DNA from: Rhinopithecus roxellana
Lineage: Eukaryota; Chordata; Mammalia; Primates; Cercopithecidae
Length of the DNA: 64,000 bases
Direction of reading: 5' to 3'
NCBI RefSeq assembly: GCF_007565055.1
Contig: NC_044554.1
Span: 19,073,921 to 19,137,920, forward strand
Notes under the pieces: generated by a model
The model's input: only the letters and a program-made list of their open reading frames with translations
Told to the model about the DNA's origin: nothing
Databases searched by the model: none
Translations under genes and position numbers: made by a program
Shown: positions 1 to 10,545 of the stretch, piece after piece
Position numbering within the stretch: position 1 is the first letter of the stretch
How the letters are laid out: every line of letters starts with the position of its first letter

Positions 1-208
1 AAGCAGTAACTCTAATAGATAACCCTATGAGATAGGGAGAAAAATGGAAAGTCCAATGTAAGACAAACATACAGTAGTAAAGGAGAGTTAGAAAAAAAGT
101 CACACTGAGGACCCATGCTAGAATAAATCTCCAGGGGCCCCTCCTGGGTTCCTTCTTAGTGTACCTCTTCCTTGTGCTGGTTGTTACTAATTTTCTGAGT
201 TTGATTTA

Positions 209-215
<7 letters not shown>

Positions 216-240
<25 letters not shown>

Positions 241-525
241 TTGAGACGGAGTCTTGCTCTGCCACCCAGGCTGGAGTGCAGTGGCCGGATCTCAGCTCAC
301 TGCAAGCTCCGCCTCCCGGGTTTACGCCATTCTCCTGCCTCAGCCTCCCGAGTAGCTGGGACTACAGGCGCCCGCCTCGTCACCCGGCTAGTGTTTTTGT
401 ATTTTTAAGTAGAGACAGGGTTTCACCGTATTAGCCAGGATGGTCTCGATCTCCTGACCTCGTGATCCGCCTGTCTCGGCCTCCCAAAGTGCTGGGATTA
501 CAGGCTTGAGCCACCGCGCCCGGCC
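216..525 (-). mobile_element. AluY (Old World monkey YR-type), antisense
   Basis: Full-length Alu read antisense: a poly-T tract of about 27 bases, then GAGACGGAGTCTTGCTCTG, both monomers, ending CCACCGCGCCCGGCC. It is flanked by the perfect duplication TTGATTTAGGG (201-211 and 526-536). The end carries GGCTTGAGCC instead of human-type GGCGTGAGCC, which marks the cercopithecoid AluYR lineage. It retains many CpGs, so it is young. Confidence 0.95.
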
Positions 526-536
526 TTGATTTAGGG

Positions 537-1610
537 AATCTTTCTATACTAAATTTCATATTGCTTGAGGCTTCCAAATAAAGTTAAAATCTTTCCACCC
601 AACCAACTTATAGTAAGAGATTCATTCTATGATTTTTAAACTCCAAACTCCATATTCCCATATGGTATTTTCGTTTTATTAATTCCAAGATGTTTATAAT
701 TGAAAGAGTATTTAGAAGATATTTTGAAACAGAAAATTTTGCATGAATATTACCTACTCTGGAACTTTGCTTCTCATATCCTCAATAACAGAACCAACTT
801 GACAACCAATGTTGAATTTATTTTTTATTTTAGAAAAAGAGTAACATATGCAAGATAATATGAGAAATGGAATAGAAACAGAGTAGAAATAGAAGCCTGT
901 TTGATTCAAATGAGGAAAAATATATCGACACTGACTGCACTATATATACAAAGAAATAAACAGCAGCGATTACAGCAGGGTTCAGCATTTGCTTGGAGAA
1001 AACCTGTGATCTTGTGTAGTCTCTACCATACTCCTTGCCCCTAGCCAAAATAAACAGAATCTGCATTTTGTTAAGCAAACATAGGTTCAGTATAATTCCT
1101 AGTTTTCACTTGACCTCTTGTTGCTGTATTTTTCTTCCTAAAGAGAAATCGGAAGCTGCTACTAAGCCCAGACAGAAACCATGTCTGGGAAACATCAGGA
1201 ACAGCTCCGATCCATGCTTTGAAGTAGATACGGTGACTTTCAATAGCCCTTGTTTCCCTTTTTGTCCTCATCTTCCTATCCTGGTATTGCTGCCTCTCAG
1301 GTTTCTGACCAAAATGTCATCCTAATCCTTTCTTCTTGTTATTATTGTTATAATCTTTCCTTCTTCACCCTTTTCCCCAGCACTTAGACATGTGGTTGCC
1401 AAACTTTATCCTAATGAAGTAACCTCTGCTATGTAGAATCAGTTCCTAAAGTGTCAATTAATTGGCCAGATAAATGAATACAAGCTAATACTCTCTTAGA
1501 TGATCATAGTGTATTGAAAAAAAATTATCTTAATCTGTATGGTCAGATCTGTATGTGACTCTATTATAAGGGATTTTGATAAGCCTTAATTCAAACAGAA
1601 TTTTCAGGGT
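537..1610. other. AT-rich interval, no gene recognised
   Basis: No repeat family or exon is confidently recognised. Two overlapping open frames near 1035-1325 (+) and 1071-1271 (-) lack protein-family features. Low-complexity T/A stretches are the only pattern. Confidence 0.4.
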
Positions 1611-1860
1611 TTAGATTCTGTTTATATGTTGGGTCAAATGGTAGCTAGGTTTTAAGTCCTTTGAGAAATCTCCAAGCTGTTTCCCACAGTGGCCGAGCTA
1701 ATTTACACTCCCACCAACAGTGTATAAGCGTTCCCTTTTCTCAGCAGACTCTCTGGTATCTGTTGTTTTTTAACTTTTTAATAATAGCCACTCTGACTGG
1801 TGTAAGATGTTTTGATTTGCATTTCTCTGATTATTGATGATGATGCTGTAAAAACCAATA
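1611..1860 (-). mobile_element. L1 ORF2 3' fragment, antisense
   Basis: Antisense L1 ORF2 C-terminal and 3' sequence, with hallmark strings such as TTTACACTCCCACCAACAG and the 'gccactctgactggtg' motif. The neighbouring L1 at 1981-3600 contains the same ORF2 segment again (about 2480-2640), so this is a separate copy or an internally duplicated piece rather than a continuation. Confidence 0.8.
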
Positions 1861-1980
1861 CTTACCATCCCCCAAATAATCTATTGTCTGAGTTTTAAAG
1901 TTTACGATACAGATGGTATCATATACCTTAGACAATCATATTAAAAAGCTTTGCCATCAGATCTATTTCTCAAAAAAAGA

Positions 1981-3600
1981 TTTTTTCTTCCAACTTTTAT
2001 TTTAGATACAGGGAGTACATACACAGGTTTGTTACATGGGTATATTGCACTCAGGTAGTAAGTATAGTCCCCAGTAGGTAGTTTTTCAACCCACGCTCTC
2101 CACCATAGTCCACAGTATCTATTGTTTCCATGTTTATGTTCATGTGTGCTCAATGTTTAGCTCCCACTTATAAATGAGAACACGTGGTATTTGGTTTCCT
2201 GTTCCTGCATTAATGCATTTAGGATAATGGCCTCCAACTGCATCCATGTTGCTACAAAATACATGATTTTGTTATTTTTGATGGCTGTGTAGTATTTCAT
2301 GGTGTATATATACCATATACCATTGGGTACTTTATCCAGTCCACCACTGATAGGCACCTCCGCTAATTAAATGTCTTTGCTATTGTGAATAGTGCAGTGA
2401 TGAACACACAAATGCATATGTCTTTTTGTTACAATTGTCTATTTTCCTTTGTGTATTCCAGTAATGGAATTGCTGAGTCAAATGGTAGCCATCTTTTAAG
2501 TTCTTTGAGAAATCTCCAAACTGCTTTCCACAGTGGCTGAACTCATTTACATTCCCACCACCATCTCACTGGTGTGAGATGGTATCATATTGTAGTTTTA
2601 ATTTGCATTTATCTGAAGATTAGTAATGATGAACATTGTTCATATATTAATATTGATTGGCTAGCTATTTGTATGTCTTCTTCTGAGAAGTGTCTGTTCA
2701 TATCCTTTATCTATTTTTAAACAGAGTTTTTTTGTTTTTTGATTGTTGATTTAAATACTTTATAGGTGCTGGATATTAGACCATCATTGGATGCACAGTT
2801 TGCAAATATTTTCCCCATTTTCCCCATTTTATAGGTTGTCTATTTACTCTGTTAATGGTTTCTTTCACTATGCAGAAGCTCTTTAGTTTAATTAGGTTTC
2901 ACTTGTCAATTTTTGGTTATTTTGCGATTGCTTTGGGTACTTCTTCAAAAATTCTTTTCTAAGGCTGATGTAGAGAAGAGTGTTCCCTTGGTTTTCTTCT
3001 AGGATTTTTCTACTATAAGGTCTTACATATAAATCCATAATCCATCTTGAGTTAATTTTTTATGTGGTAAAAGTTAAGGGTCCAGTTTTATTCTCTTGCA
3101 TATGGCTAGGCAACAATCCCAGCACCATTTACTAAATAAAGAGTCATTCCCCATTGCTTGTTTTTGTCAGCTTTGTCAAAGATCAGATAGTTCTAAGTGT
3201 GTGGCTTTATTTCTGGGTTCTCTAATCTGTTCCATTGGTCTATGTGTCTCTTTTTTGTACCAGTGCCATACTGTTTTGATTACTATAGCTTTATAATGTA
3301 GTTTAAAGTTGGGTAGTGTGATGCCTCTTGCTTTGTTCTTTTTACTTAGCATTGCTTTAGCTATTTGGGCTCTTTTTTGGTTTCATATGAATTCCAGAAT
3401 AGTTTTGTTTTGTTTTCTAATTTTGTGAAGAATGACCTTGGTAGTTTCAAAAGAATAGCAATGAATCTGTAAATTGCCTTGAGTAGTATGGTTATTGTAA
3501 TGATATTGATTCTTCGAATCCATGAGCATACAATGTTTTTCCATTTATTTTTGTTATCTCTGATTCCTTTCGGCAGTGTTTTGTAGTTCTCCTTGTAGAA
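1981..3600 (-). mobile_element. 5'-truncated L1 (ORF2 C-terminal part and 3' UTR), antisense
   Basis: The 3' end of the L1 lies at the left (the 'ttttattttagatacagggagtacatac' region), followed antisense by the 3' UTR, the ORF2 end ('actcatggtgtatata' type strings) and upstream ORF2 to about 3600. Frames on the minus strand (e.g. 2157-2357, containing WYIYTMKYYTAIK) are decayed L1 ORF2 C-terminal remnants. The element is interrupted by stops and small deletions, so it is dead. Confidence 0.9.
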
Positions 3601-4467
3601 ATGTCAAAATTTCTACGTTCTGTTGTGTATTACAGGAAGGACAGTCACTAAACTCCACATTCTCTGGGATCCATGCGAGTGAGTCTCTGCTAGGGTTCGG
3701 TCAATGACAGACATTTTCAGGAGGTGAGAGAGTGAGAGAAAAGGTCAGTCAAGTATATATTCCTCTCCCTCTTTTCTGTCTAAAATGGTGTCTTTGGCAA
3801 AAGCTGTGCTTCTTCCCAGCCTTTATCTCCCTCTAGAAAAGCCCACCCTGATTCCAGCTTCTCCTAGGTTATTATGATCTCTGAATTCTGATGACACTAC
3901 TTCTTCCCTTTGGCACTCAGTCCTAAGGGTTGTAATAGTTTTGCTTCTTAATCTCTGGGTAACCTTACAGATTTCCTGTTTCATGTTTCAGCTTTTTCAT
4001 TCCTTATATTAAATCCAAAAACCAGTTCCTTGTACTAAATCCCTGCTGTTTGCAATCTAAGAGTGATTTTTACAGTTGTGTTCTTCACTGATGTGAAGTC
4101 CTAGAGATGACAATATTTGTATTTATGTGCTTTCCTATTAACTATTTATTCCATACATTGGCACTGGCTTTTAAATTTTTCAAATGAATATGAGAAAAGC
4201 AAAGATGATGAGACTTCGATTGGTGGTTATTCTTCCAAATTGTTTATCTGAAAACTGCTATATTGGAAGATCTACTAAATACCCATTTTTATGTCAGTCT
4301 GAAAAAAAAATTGAATCCTTTGAGAGAAATAGTAATGTTTTTGTTTTTGACACCAACTTATTCCTTATTGTAAATAATGATCAGATGTGCAAAAATTAGT
4401 AAACAGCTAATGGAGCAATTATATTATTGGGTGTCTATTTCCTCCGGGGTTGGCCTGATACTATTTA
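3601..4467. other. Unclassified interval, possibly an ancient repeat
   Basis: 3620-4130 has mixed composition and resembles old LINE or LTR 3' material (strings such as 'ttaatctctgggtaacctt'), but I cannot name the family. The short open frame 4184-4399 (+) has no recognisable domain and is probably chance. Confidence 0.35.
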
Positions 4468-4930
4468 ATTGAACAATCATTTATTGAACTAGTCTGTGCC
4501 AAATATTGTGCTAAGCCTAGGCATATAAAAAAATGAATGAGGCATTAAACCTGTCCAATGGAGGTTCAATCTATTAGAAGTGACAGATAAACAAACAAGT
4601 AAATTTTTAATACTGAGTAATAAAGACAGGATGGGAAAATATACAAGGTGTGGGAAATGTAATAGGTTCAGAGGGATTGAGCAGGAAATGTTTCCTGAAC
4701 TAACGTTTAAGTAATATTTTCAAGAACTGATATCAGTCCAAGCCAGGCACTGTGTTAGAGAACTAAGTGAGAGGAAAATAGTGAAAGGGTTTGTGTGTCA
4801 TTACAATGAGTCTGGGATTCAATATTTTCTGAACAGTTAAAGGTTATAAGTATGAGATAAATATTCAGACACATACTTTTGAGTTACATTATGAAAGAAA
4901 CATGAAGAAAGAAAGGCTGGCTAGGAAATT
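4468..4930 (-). mobile_element. L2 LINE 3' end, antisense (ancient)
   Basis: Begins with the antisense L2 tail signature ('atttattgaac...ctgtgccaaat...gtgctaagc') and continues through 'gacagataaacaaacaagtaa', which matches the usual antisense L2 3' arrangement. Heavily diverged; the right border is uncertain. Confidence 0.6.
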
Positions 4931-5512
4931 GATATGACTTAAACATACATCTCTGGACTTGACAGTAATAAGCAAATGAACCAAGGCCACAGGGATGGAA
5001 ATTGGGTGGGAATGATGTGTTCAAGAAATATTTAGAAGGTAGAGTTGCATGCCATTATGACTGTTTCAGTGTGTACTGTATTAGAGAATGAGGAATACTG
5101 CTTAGATGATACTAATTTATTCAGGTATTTCATAATCCAACACTAGATATTATCCTTGAATTGGAAAACAAATGGGAATTAAAAGTCTGTAATAAGTTCA
5201 ACATGACTGAATTTTTTCCAGCTTTGCCAAATTGTTAATTGAGGCAGCAAAATGAATTGATTAAGAGGAGGAATTCTGAAGCCAGAATTTCTGGCTTTGA
5301 ACTCATGGTCTGCCAGAAAATATTAATAGCTGTTTGTTGAATAAATCAATTAATAGATCAATAAATAAATACTAAATAAAATAGATAAAAAATGGGAAGA
5401 AAGACAAGTACTTAGAAACACACAGGTATTTGATATCTTAGCTAATATTTCTACAACTCACTTTCTTTATCTGTGGAATGGGATATGGAATAGAAACTAC
5501 TTGTCACGGTTA
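4931..5512. other. AT-rich interval, no gene recognised
   Basis: A-rich and T-rich sequence with a local 'aataaat' cluster at 5340-5390. No family or coding feature is recognisable. Confidence 0.4.
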
Positions 5513-5517
5513 ATAAT

Positions 5518-5928
5518 TGTCTTAGTCTGCTCATGCTGTCATAACAAAACACCACAGACTGGCTGCCTTAAACAACAGAGATTTATTTTCTCTTGGTTCT
5601 GGAGGCTGGAAAGTTGAAGATCACAGTTCAGGCAGGGTTCAGTTTCTGGTGAGAACCCTCTTCCTGGCTTGCAGATGGTGACTTCTCACTGTGTCCTCAC
5701 ATGGCCTTGCATGCACACAGAGTGAGATGAGAGAGACAGAAAGAGAGAGAGACAGAGAAAGCTCTTGTGTATTGTTTGGTAAGTAAATGAATTCTGTCAG
5801 ATCAGGGTCCCACTTCACTCATTTAACCTTAATTATTTCCTTACTCCAAATATGGCCACCGTGGAGGTCAGGGGTGGCCATATATGATATATGAATTTTG
5901 GGGGAATACATAGATTCAGTCCATAACA
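5518..5928 (-). mobile_element. MLT1-type MaLR solo LTR, antisense, with 5-bp TSD
   Basis: Antisense MaLR LTR: starts TGTCTTAGTCTGCTCATGC, contains 'taaacaacagagatttatttt' (antisense polyadenylation area) and 'tggcttgcagatggtgac', and ends 'gattcagtccataaca'. The 5-bp repeat ATAAT flanks it on both sides (5513-5517 and 5929-5933), as expected for ERVL-MaLR integration. The length of about 411 bp fits an MLT1 solo LTR. Confidence 0.85.
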
Positions 5929-6059
5929 ATAATATATCTAAAGAAATTGGAACAGAGCCTAATACGATATTATTATCATCTTTGTACCTAGAATATTTCT
6001 ACTAGAATATACCTATGGAATGTCATTTCCAAAACGATAAGGATTTGTGTCCATTTTAT

Positions 6060-6140
6060 TAATAACAGAATCCAAAGTTCCTGGAACAATGCTTGGCAAA
6101 TAGCAGGTACTCAGTAAGTATTCACTGAATGAATAAGAGA
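6060..6140 (+). mobile_element. L2/MIR-like tail fragment
   Basis: 'cctggaacaatgcttggcaa' followed by 'tactcagtaagtattcactg' and 'aatgaataag' is the typical 3' tail of an L2-type element. Confidence 0.55.
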
Positions 6141-6164
6141 GTACCTCTAACAGGCACATACAAT

Positions 6165-6415
6165 TGTTGTTATTCCTTTTACAAGCAGATCGTGTTTAGT
6201 ATGTGACATACATTATTCTAAGTACTTTACATAACTCAATACATTTAATCCCTGTCATAACTTCATGGGATAGGCTAATTGCTTCCTTTTCACAAATGAG
6301 AACTCTGAGGCAATAAGAGGTATCACTGCTTGTCAAAGGTCACATAGGAAATAAATGGCAAAGGTAGTGTATGAACCCAGACACTATGGCTCTAGAGTTT
6401 CATGCTATTATCGAT
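6165..6415 (-). mobile_element. MIR SINE, antisense
   Basis: Antisense MIR body: 'attctaagtactttacataa', then 'cacaaatgagaactctgagg' and 'aaggtcacatagg', then 'gtatgaacccagacactatg'. These follow MIR consensus order. Ancient and diverged. Confidence 0.75.
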
Positions 6416-8508
6416 GACACTACAGAGTTGGCTCTAGGGTCCACAGACATGGCTCATAATGACAGTTCCCAAGGAAAGGGTCTCTTTTACTTAGGCAGAG
6501 TATCTTAATTGATACGTGTTCATTGAAGGATCAAGTAAATTCAAAATGACAGCAAGCCTTTAATGATCTCTGCAGCTGGAATATTCATTTCATAACTTGA
6601 GAAAAATAGCTGTGCTGGTTGCAGCTGAGATTCAGAAGATAGCAAATATCTCAGCATCCTGCTATTGCCAGTCTCACAAAGCTTTAGGCCTAAGTAGAAG
6701 TTGATATAATATTCCTTGTTTTAATTATTTTGCGTCTATGCTACATTTTACTCTTGCATGTTTTTTTTTTTTCTATCATACACCTTATTTCTCCTGATCT
6801 TTGTAACCTCTATGTTTTGTACTACATTCTGCTATGTTTGTTATTTCATCTTCTTACACGCTATCCTTTCTGTTCATTCACTTTTTTCTTCCACAATAAG
6901 ACTTCATTCTTTACTGTTAAGACTCACATTCTTTATGGCTTCTTGCAGTTGTTTTTGTGATTTTATTCATTTGTTTTTCTGTTTTTTATTGGCCCTGCAT
7001 GATAGACAGAGATTATTTGTCAGCCGTTTGTGGTTTCTTAACATTGCCAACAGGTTGACAGTTTCCCCAGTTCTTTCCCTATGAGGTTTCTGAATCATCT
7101 TTTAAAGTAGTTCTCTGTACCAGAAAACGAGAATATCAAAATGCTGAGCCACAATTTACATGAAACATACATTTTGCTTTGATTGTCTTTTTCTGAGACA
7201 AAAACATACCATCCCTGTGTTACTACAGTACCAACTTTCAGAACTGAAATTTTCTGCCAGTAAGTTAGGTCCTCTGGTCTAGATGATAAAAGCAGACAGA
7301 TATTATAAGAAAACCATTTCAAAGTGCATATGTTTTTAATTTGATCATCCAGAAGGTATTCCGCACCCCTTTTCTATTGACATACTGCTATGGATTTATG
7401 AAATTTCCTTAATATTCCCTATTGATGAATCGGAGTGCTTTCATACAAATAAATTATTTTATTCCCTGAAGTAAATTTATCCCTCTAAAGATTAAGAAGG
7501 ATTAAGCTTTGAGTTTATAATATCTTGGTATCTATATATACATCCATTAAAAACACACACTGACCCTCACACACACACACATATTTATGTGTATATATGC
7601 ATAAATATGTTTGGCAGGTTTATAATTCATATATTTTATATATTATAAATATTATTTAATATGTTCTATAAATATCATTTTATCTTTCAAACTTCTCCCT
7701 AAAGCATTAACATCCACATTCTCCAACATACGTGAATTTCTACAGCTACTGCATTGAAAAACAAGAACATCAGTCTAGCCATGTTTTATCAAAATTGCCT
7801 CAAAATGCATTTTTTGTCTCATCATCCTTATCTTACGATGAAGAAAGACTAAGCTTGTAAAAACCCCACCTGCATGGATTTTTTTTTCCTAGGGTGGAAA
7901 ACATAAGGGAGAAAGAAAGCAACTCATATCTTATCCATTATGATTAACAGCCCATGCTAATGACATTCATTAAGCTAAATGAGCAGGAGAATGAGGACTC
8001 AAGCTTACTAATTGAGGCAGATTTATTTTTAGGATGAAATTCTCCCAAAATACATTTTCTTTTTTAAAACATTGAGTGTCATTTCAAGGCATATAATTTA
8101 AACAACTGATTATGGATGGGATACGCTTTAGCCCTTTTGGAAGTATAAAATTATACAACCACCAAAATCATCATTATCACTTTTATAGCTTTATTATGAC
8201 TATTATTTATTACATGAGTGGATAAAATATAAAAAAGAAAGAAAAAATGATCTTCATTAAAGTTAATGACTCATCTTTGCAATTTTGTTATTAACTATTT
8301 AAGATCTCTTCTGCTGAGTGAGAGTATTAGTCACATCTATTAAACACATACCCACAAAAATAATAGCACCTTAGGATAAGAGGCTTGGAAATATGTTTTA
8401 CATATGCTGATCTATACTGTGCTTTAAATTAAATATATATATGTATACACACACACATATGAACGTACATATATGTAGCATATATGAAAATTAGGAAGCC
8501 TGTCACAA
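6416..8508. other. AT-rich interval without recognisable genes
   Basis: Mostly AT-rich sequence. The hydrophobic frames at 6730-7084 (+) are pyrimidine-rich translations with overlapping alternatives and no family features. Small simple repeats occur at 7553-7582 ((CA)n) and 8430-8480 (TA/CA-rich). Confidence 0.45.
7553..7620. repeat. CA/TA-rich microsatellite
   Basis: 'aacacacactgaccctcacacacacacacat' runs into TA/TG-rich sequence. It is interrupted, hence probably only mildly polymorphic. Confidence 0.7.
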
Positions 8509-8522
8509 ATAACATAGGTTTT

Positions 8523-8847
8523 ATTTATTTATTTATTTATTTTATTTTATTTATTTTTTTTTTGAGACGGAGTCTCGCTCTGCTGCCCAGGCTGGAGTGC
8601 AGTGGCCAGATCTCAGCTCACTGCAAGCTCCGCCTCCCGGGTTTACGCCATTCTCCTGCCTCAGCCTCCGGAGTAGCTGGGACTACAGGCGCCCGCCACC
8701 TCGCCCGGCTAGTTTTTTGTATTTTTTTTAGTAGAGATGGGGTTTCACCGTGTTAGCCAGGATGGTCTCGATCTCCTGACCTCGTGATCCGCCCGCCTCG
8801 GCCTCCCAAAGTGCTGGGATTACAGGCTTGAGCCACCGCAGCCGGCC
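8523..8847 (-). mobile_element. AluY (YR-type), antisense
   Basis: Poly-T tail expanded into a TTTA microsatellite (8519-8563), then GAGACGGAGTCTCGCTCTG, ending 'gccggcc' at 8847. The duplication ATAACATAGGTTTTA flanks it (8509-8523 and 8848-8862, perfect over 15 bp). It has the same monkey-diagnostic GGCTTGAGCC. The open frame 8484-8756 (+) is an Alu translation, not a gene. Confidence 0.95.
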
Positions 8848-8862
8848 ATAACATAGGTTTTA

Positions 8863-9256
8863 ATACATTTTGTACACAGAAGATTCCACATATTGAAAGT
8901 ATTTTTATAATAAATATGTATGCTTCTTAATACATTACTGAAAGCTCAATGGACTTGTCATTAAAAGATCTGAATTTAACTTATACTTCTTCCAGTGTTA
9001 GCTTTGTATTATGGGAGAGTCTCTAAAATAGAGATAATAAATATGAGCTCAAATAATAACTTTCAAAATTTTTTTCTCACTACAACAAAGTAATTTGTTT
9101 TGAGCAAATCCTCTGACAAAAAATTATGAAAGATAAAATATATTTAAAAACTATTTGAAAGCATTAGAGATAAACCAACTGAGGCAGGATTTGAGGATCT
9201 ATGATCCTTGAGAGAATGGAAGAGCATAAGATGAGTTCCACATTCATCCATCTTTT
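8863..9256. other. AT-rich flank of the SUMO2 retrocopy
   Basis: No repeat or exon is recognised between the Alu duplication and the retrocopy duplication. Confidence 0.4.
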
Positions 9257-9275
9257 CCCTTGAAGACATTTTTTC
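9257..9275. repeat. Left target-site duplication of the SUMO2 retrocopy
   Basis: The 19-mer CCCTTGAAGACATTTTTTC is repeated exactly at 10279-10297. On the insertion strand the duplication starts GAAAAAATG after TT, an acceptable L1-endonuclease-type site (TT/GAAAA). Confidence 0.95.
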
Positions 9276-9314
9276 TTTCTTTTTTTTTTTTTTTTTTTCA
9301 TTTTAAACAAGAAG

Positions 9315-9320
9315 TTTATT
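9315..9320 (-). promoter_or_regulatory. Polyadenylation signal AATAAA of the retrocopy
   Basis: AATAAA on the minus strand, about 16-22 nt before the poly(A) tract, as in the parental SUMO2 mRNA. Confidence 0.8.
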
Positions 9321-9896
9321 TAAACAACAAGACGCTTGACTTGAAGGGAAAACTATCTAAGATTCTTTTTTGTTTTAGAGTAATTTATCCCTACTTAAAG
9401 ACAGATTGCCCTACATGTAACAGCTACATACAAAAAAGTTATAAAATTGTCCTTGGTTTTACAATGATAAATGAAAAACATTAAAATTCTCCAATTGAAC
9501 AAGGTATGCAAGGATTTTTATGTTGTGTGTTTTTGTTAAAACAGTGAGAGCAAAATAACTTACTGGAATATAAAGATAAGAGCTGAATGAGCATGCCACT
9601 AATGGAGAAAGGGGGTATTTTCACAGAATCAGTATTTTTCCCCATCCTGTCTCCACTTGATGTCAATTAAAACATACCATTGGCTGTATAATTAAAAAAA
9701 AAATGCAATATGCTTGTGCACATATACCAGTTACTTTATGTACAATAAAGGAATGGGGAAGGGGGAAATGAAAGAATAGAGAAAACTATACGGTAGTAGT
9801 CAGGATGTGGTGGAACCAAATTGCAGTTTTCTAATTGAGAATGTAATCTTGGTCTTTAAAGAACAGAGTTCTGGAGTAAAGAAGCAGGTTCCCTTT

Positions 9897-10184
9897 TCAG
9901 TAGACACCTCCCATCTGCTGTTGGAACACATCAATTGTATCTTCATCCTCCATTTCCAACTGTGCAGGTGTGTCTGTTTCATTGATTGCTTGCCCGTCGA
10001 ATCGGAATCTGATCTGCTTCATTGACAATCCCTGTCGTTCACAATAGGCTTTCATTAGTTTACTAAGTGGTGTATGCCTCTTAATCTTAAACTGCACCAC
10101 AGAACCATCCTGCCCCGCCACCTTCAAATTAATATGATCGTTGTTCTCAGTCTTGACTCCTTCCTTGGGCTTTTCGTCGGCCAT
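9897..10184 (-). CDS. SUMO2: Intact SUMO2-like open reading frame in a retrocopy
   Basis: Encodes 95 residues starting MADEKPKEGV and ending QQQMGGVY, the full length of SUMO2. SUMO2 is a ubiquitin-like modifier that is trimmed to a C-terminal diglycine and conjugated to lysines of mainly nuclear proteins. Visible features: a flexible N-terminus with the VKTE acceptor motif (K11), the beta-grasp fold from about residue 16, the VVQFKIK strand that forms the SIM-binding groove, Cys48, and the diglycine at 92-93 followed by VY. Compared with SUMO2 as I know it, I see three changes: R56K, P66A and T91M. SUMO4 is a poorer match, and its maturation-blocking Pro90 is absent here. The start is the ATG at 10184 in a strong Kozak-like context (gcgctcgccATGGcc). 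The frame stays open 24 codons further upstream, but that stretch begins with TTG and lies in the former 5' UTR, so I rejected it. No introns. Transcription is not shown by the sequence, so this may be a processed pseudogene with an intact frame rather than a functional gene. Confidence 0.8.
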   Translation of the reverse strand: MADEKPKEGVKTENNDHINLKVAGQDGSVVQFKIKRHTPLSKLMKAYCERQGLSMKQIRFRFDGQAINETDTPAQLEMEDEDTIDVFQQQMGGVY

Positions 10185-10278
10185 GGCGAGCGCCGGAGTC
10201 TCCTCAGCTGCCGCTGCACAAAAGAGGTACCAGGTCCACACCAAACGAGCACACAAGCAGCACCAGGAGCGGCAGAAG

Positions 10279-10297
10279 CCCTTGAAGACATTTTTTC
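10279..10297. repeat. Right target-site duplication of the SUMO2 retrocopy
   Basis: Exact 19-bp match to 9257-9275. Confidence 0.95.
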
Positions 10298-10545
10298 AAT
10301 TCACTGCATCATAGAGCAGAACCCAAGCAGAACCCAGCATCTCACTTGGCTGAAAGTCAGTGACTGGAATTTAAAGCTGCCAAATTGGATAAGACTCAAG
10401 AAGCAAAAATCTTTGAAATGAGGAAACTACTATAATGAGGGGAAAAAAAATTTACAGGCAAATCCCCTTCTAGTTATTGGTTAATTACCCATCCTTGCAT
10501 ATGAAAAATGAAACTGAAAAAAGAATGACAAAAGGAACAAAGGAA

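Larger units (their letters stand above)
9276..10278 (-). mobile_element. SUMO2: Processed SUMO2 retrocopy, L1-mediated, full insert
   Basis: Intronless reverse-strand copy of an mRNA. Reading the minus strand from 10278: a SUMO2-like 5' UTR (GCTTCTGCCGCTCCTGGTGC...), the start codon at 10184, the complete frame, a 3' UTR of more than 600 nt and a poly(A) tract (poly-T at about 9276-9298 on the plus strand). An AATAAA signal (plus-strand tttatt at 9315-9320) sits about 20 bases before the tail. A perfect 19-bp target-site duplication surrounds the insert. These are the hallmarks of L1 retrotransposition of a mature, spliced transcript. Preservation of both UTRs and of the duplication indicates a fairly recent insertion, though its age is not measured here. 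Confidence 0.95.

Noticed and set aside
6730..7084. Hydrophobic frames suggesting small membrane proteins
   Set aside because: They arise from T-rich sequence in two overlapping phases, with no splice or promoter context.
8484..8756. 90-residue frame resembling many annotated primate 'hypothetical proteins'
   Set aside because: It is the standard translation of an antisense Alu. The same applies to 23751-23939, 43965-44207, 51103-51408, 52433-52728 and 53195-53461.
10185..10256. N-terminal 24-codon extension of the SUMO2-like frame
   Set aside because: It starts with TTG, lies wholly in the copied 5' UTR, and the ATG at 10184 has a strong context and gives the exact family length.
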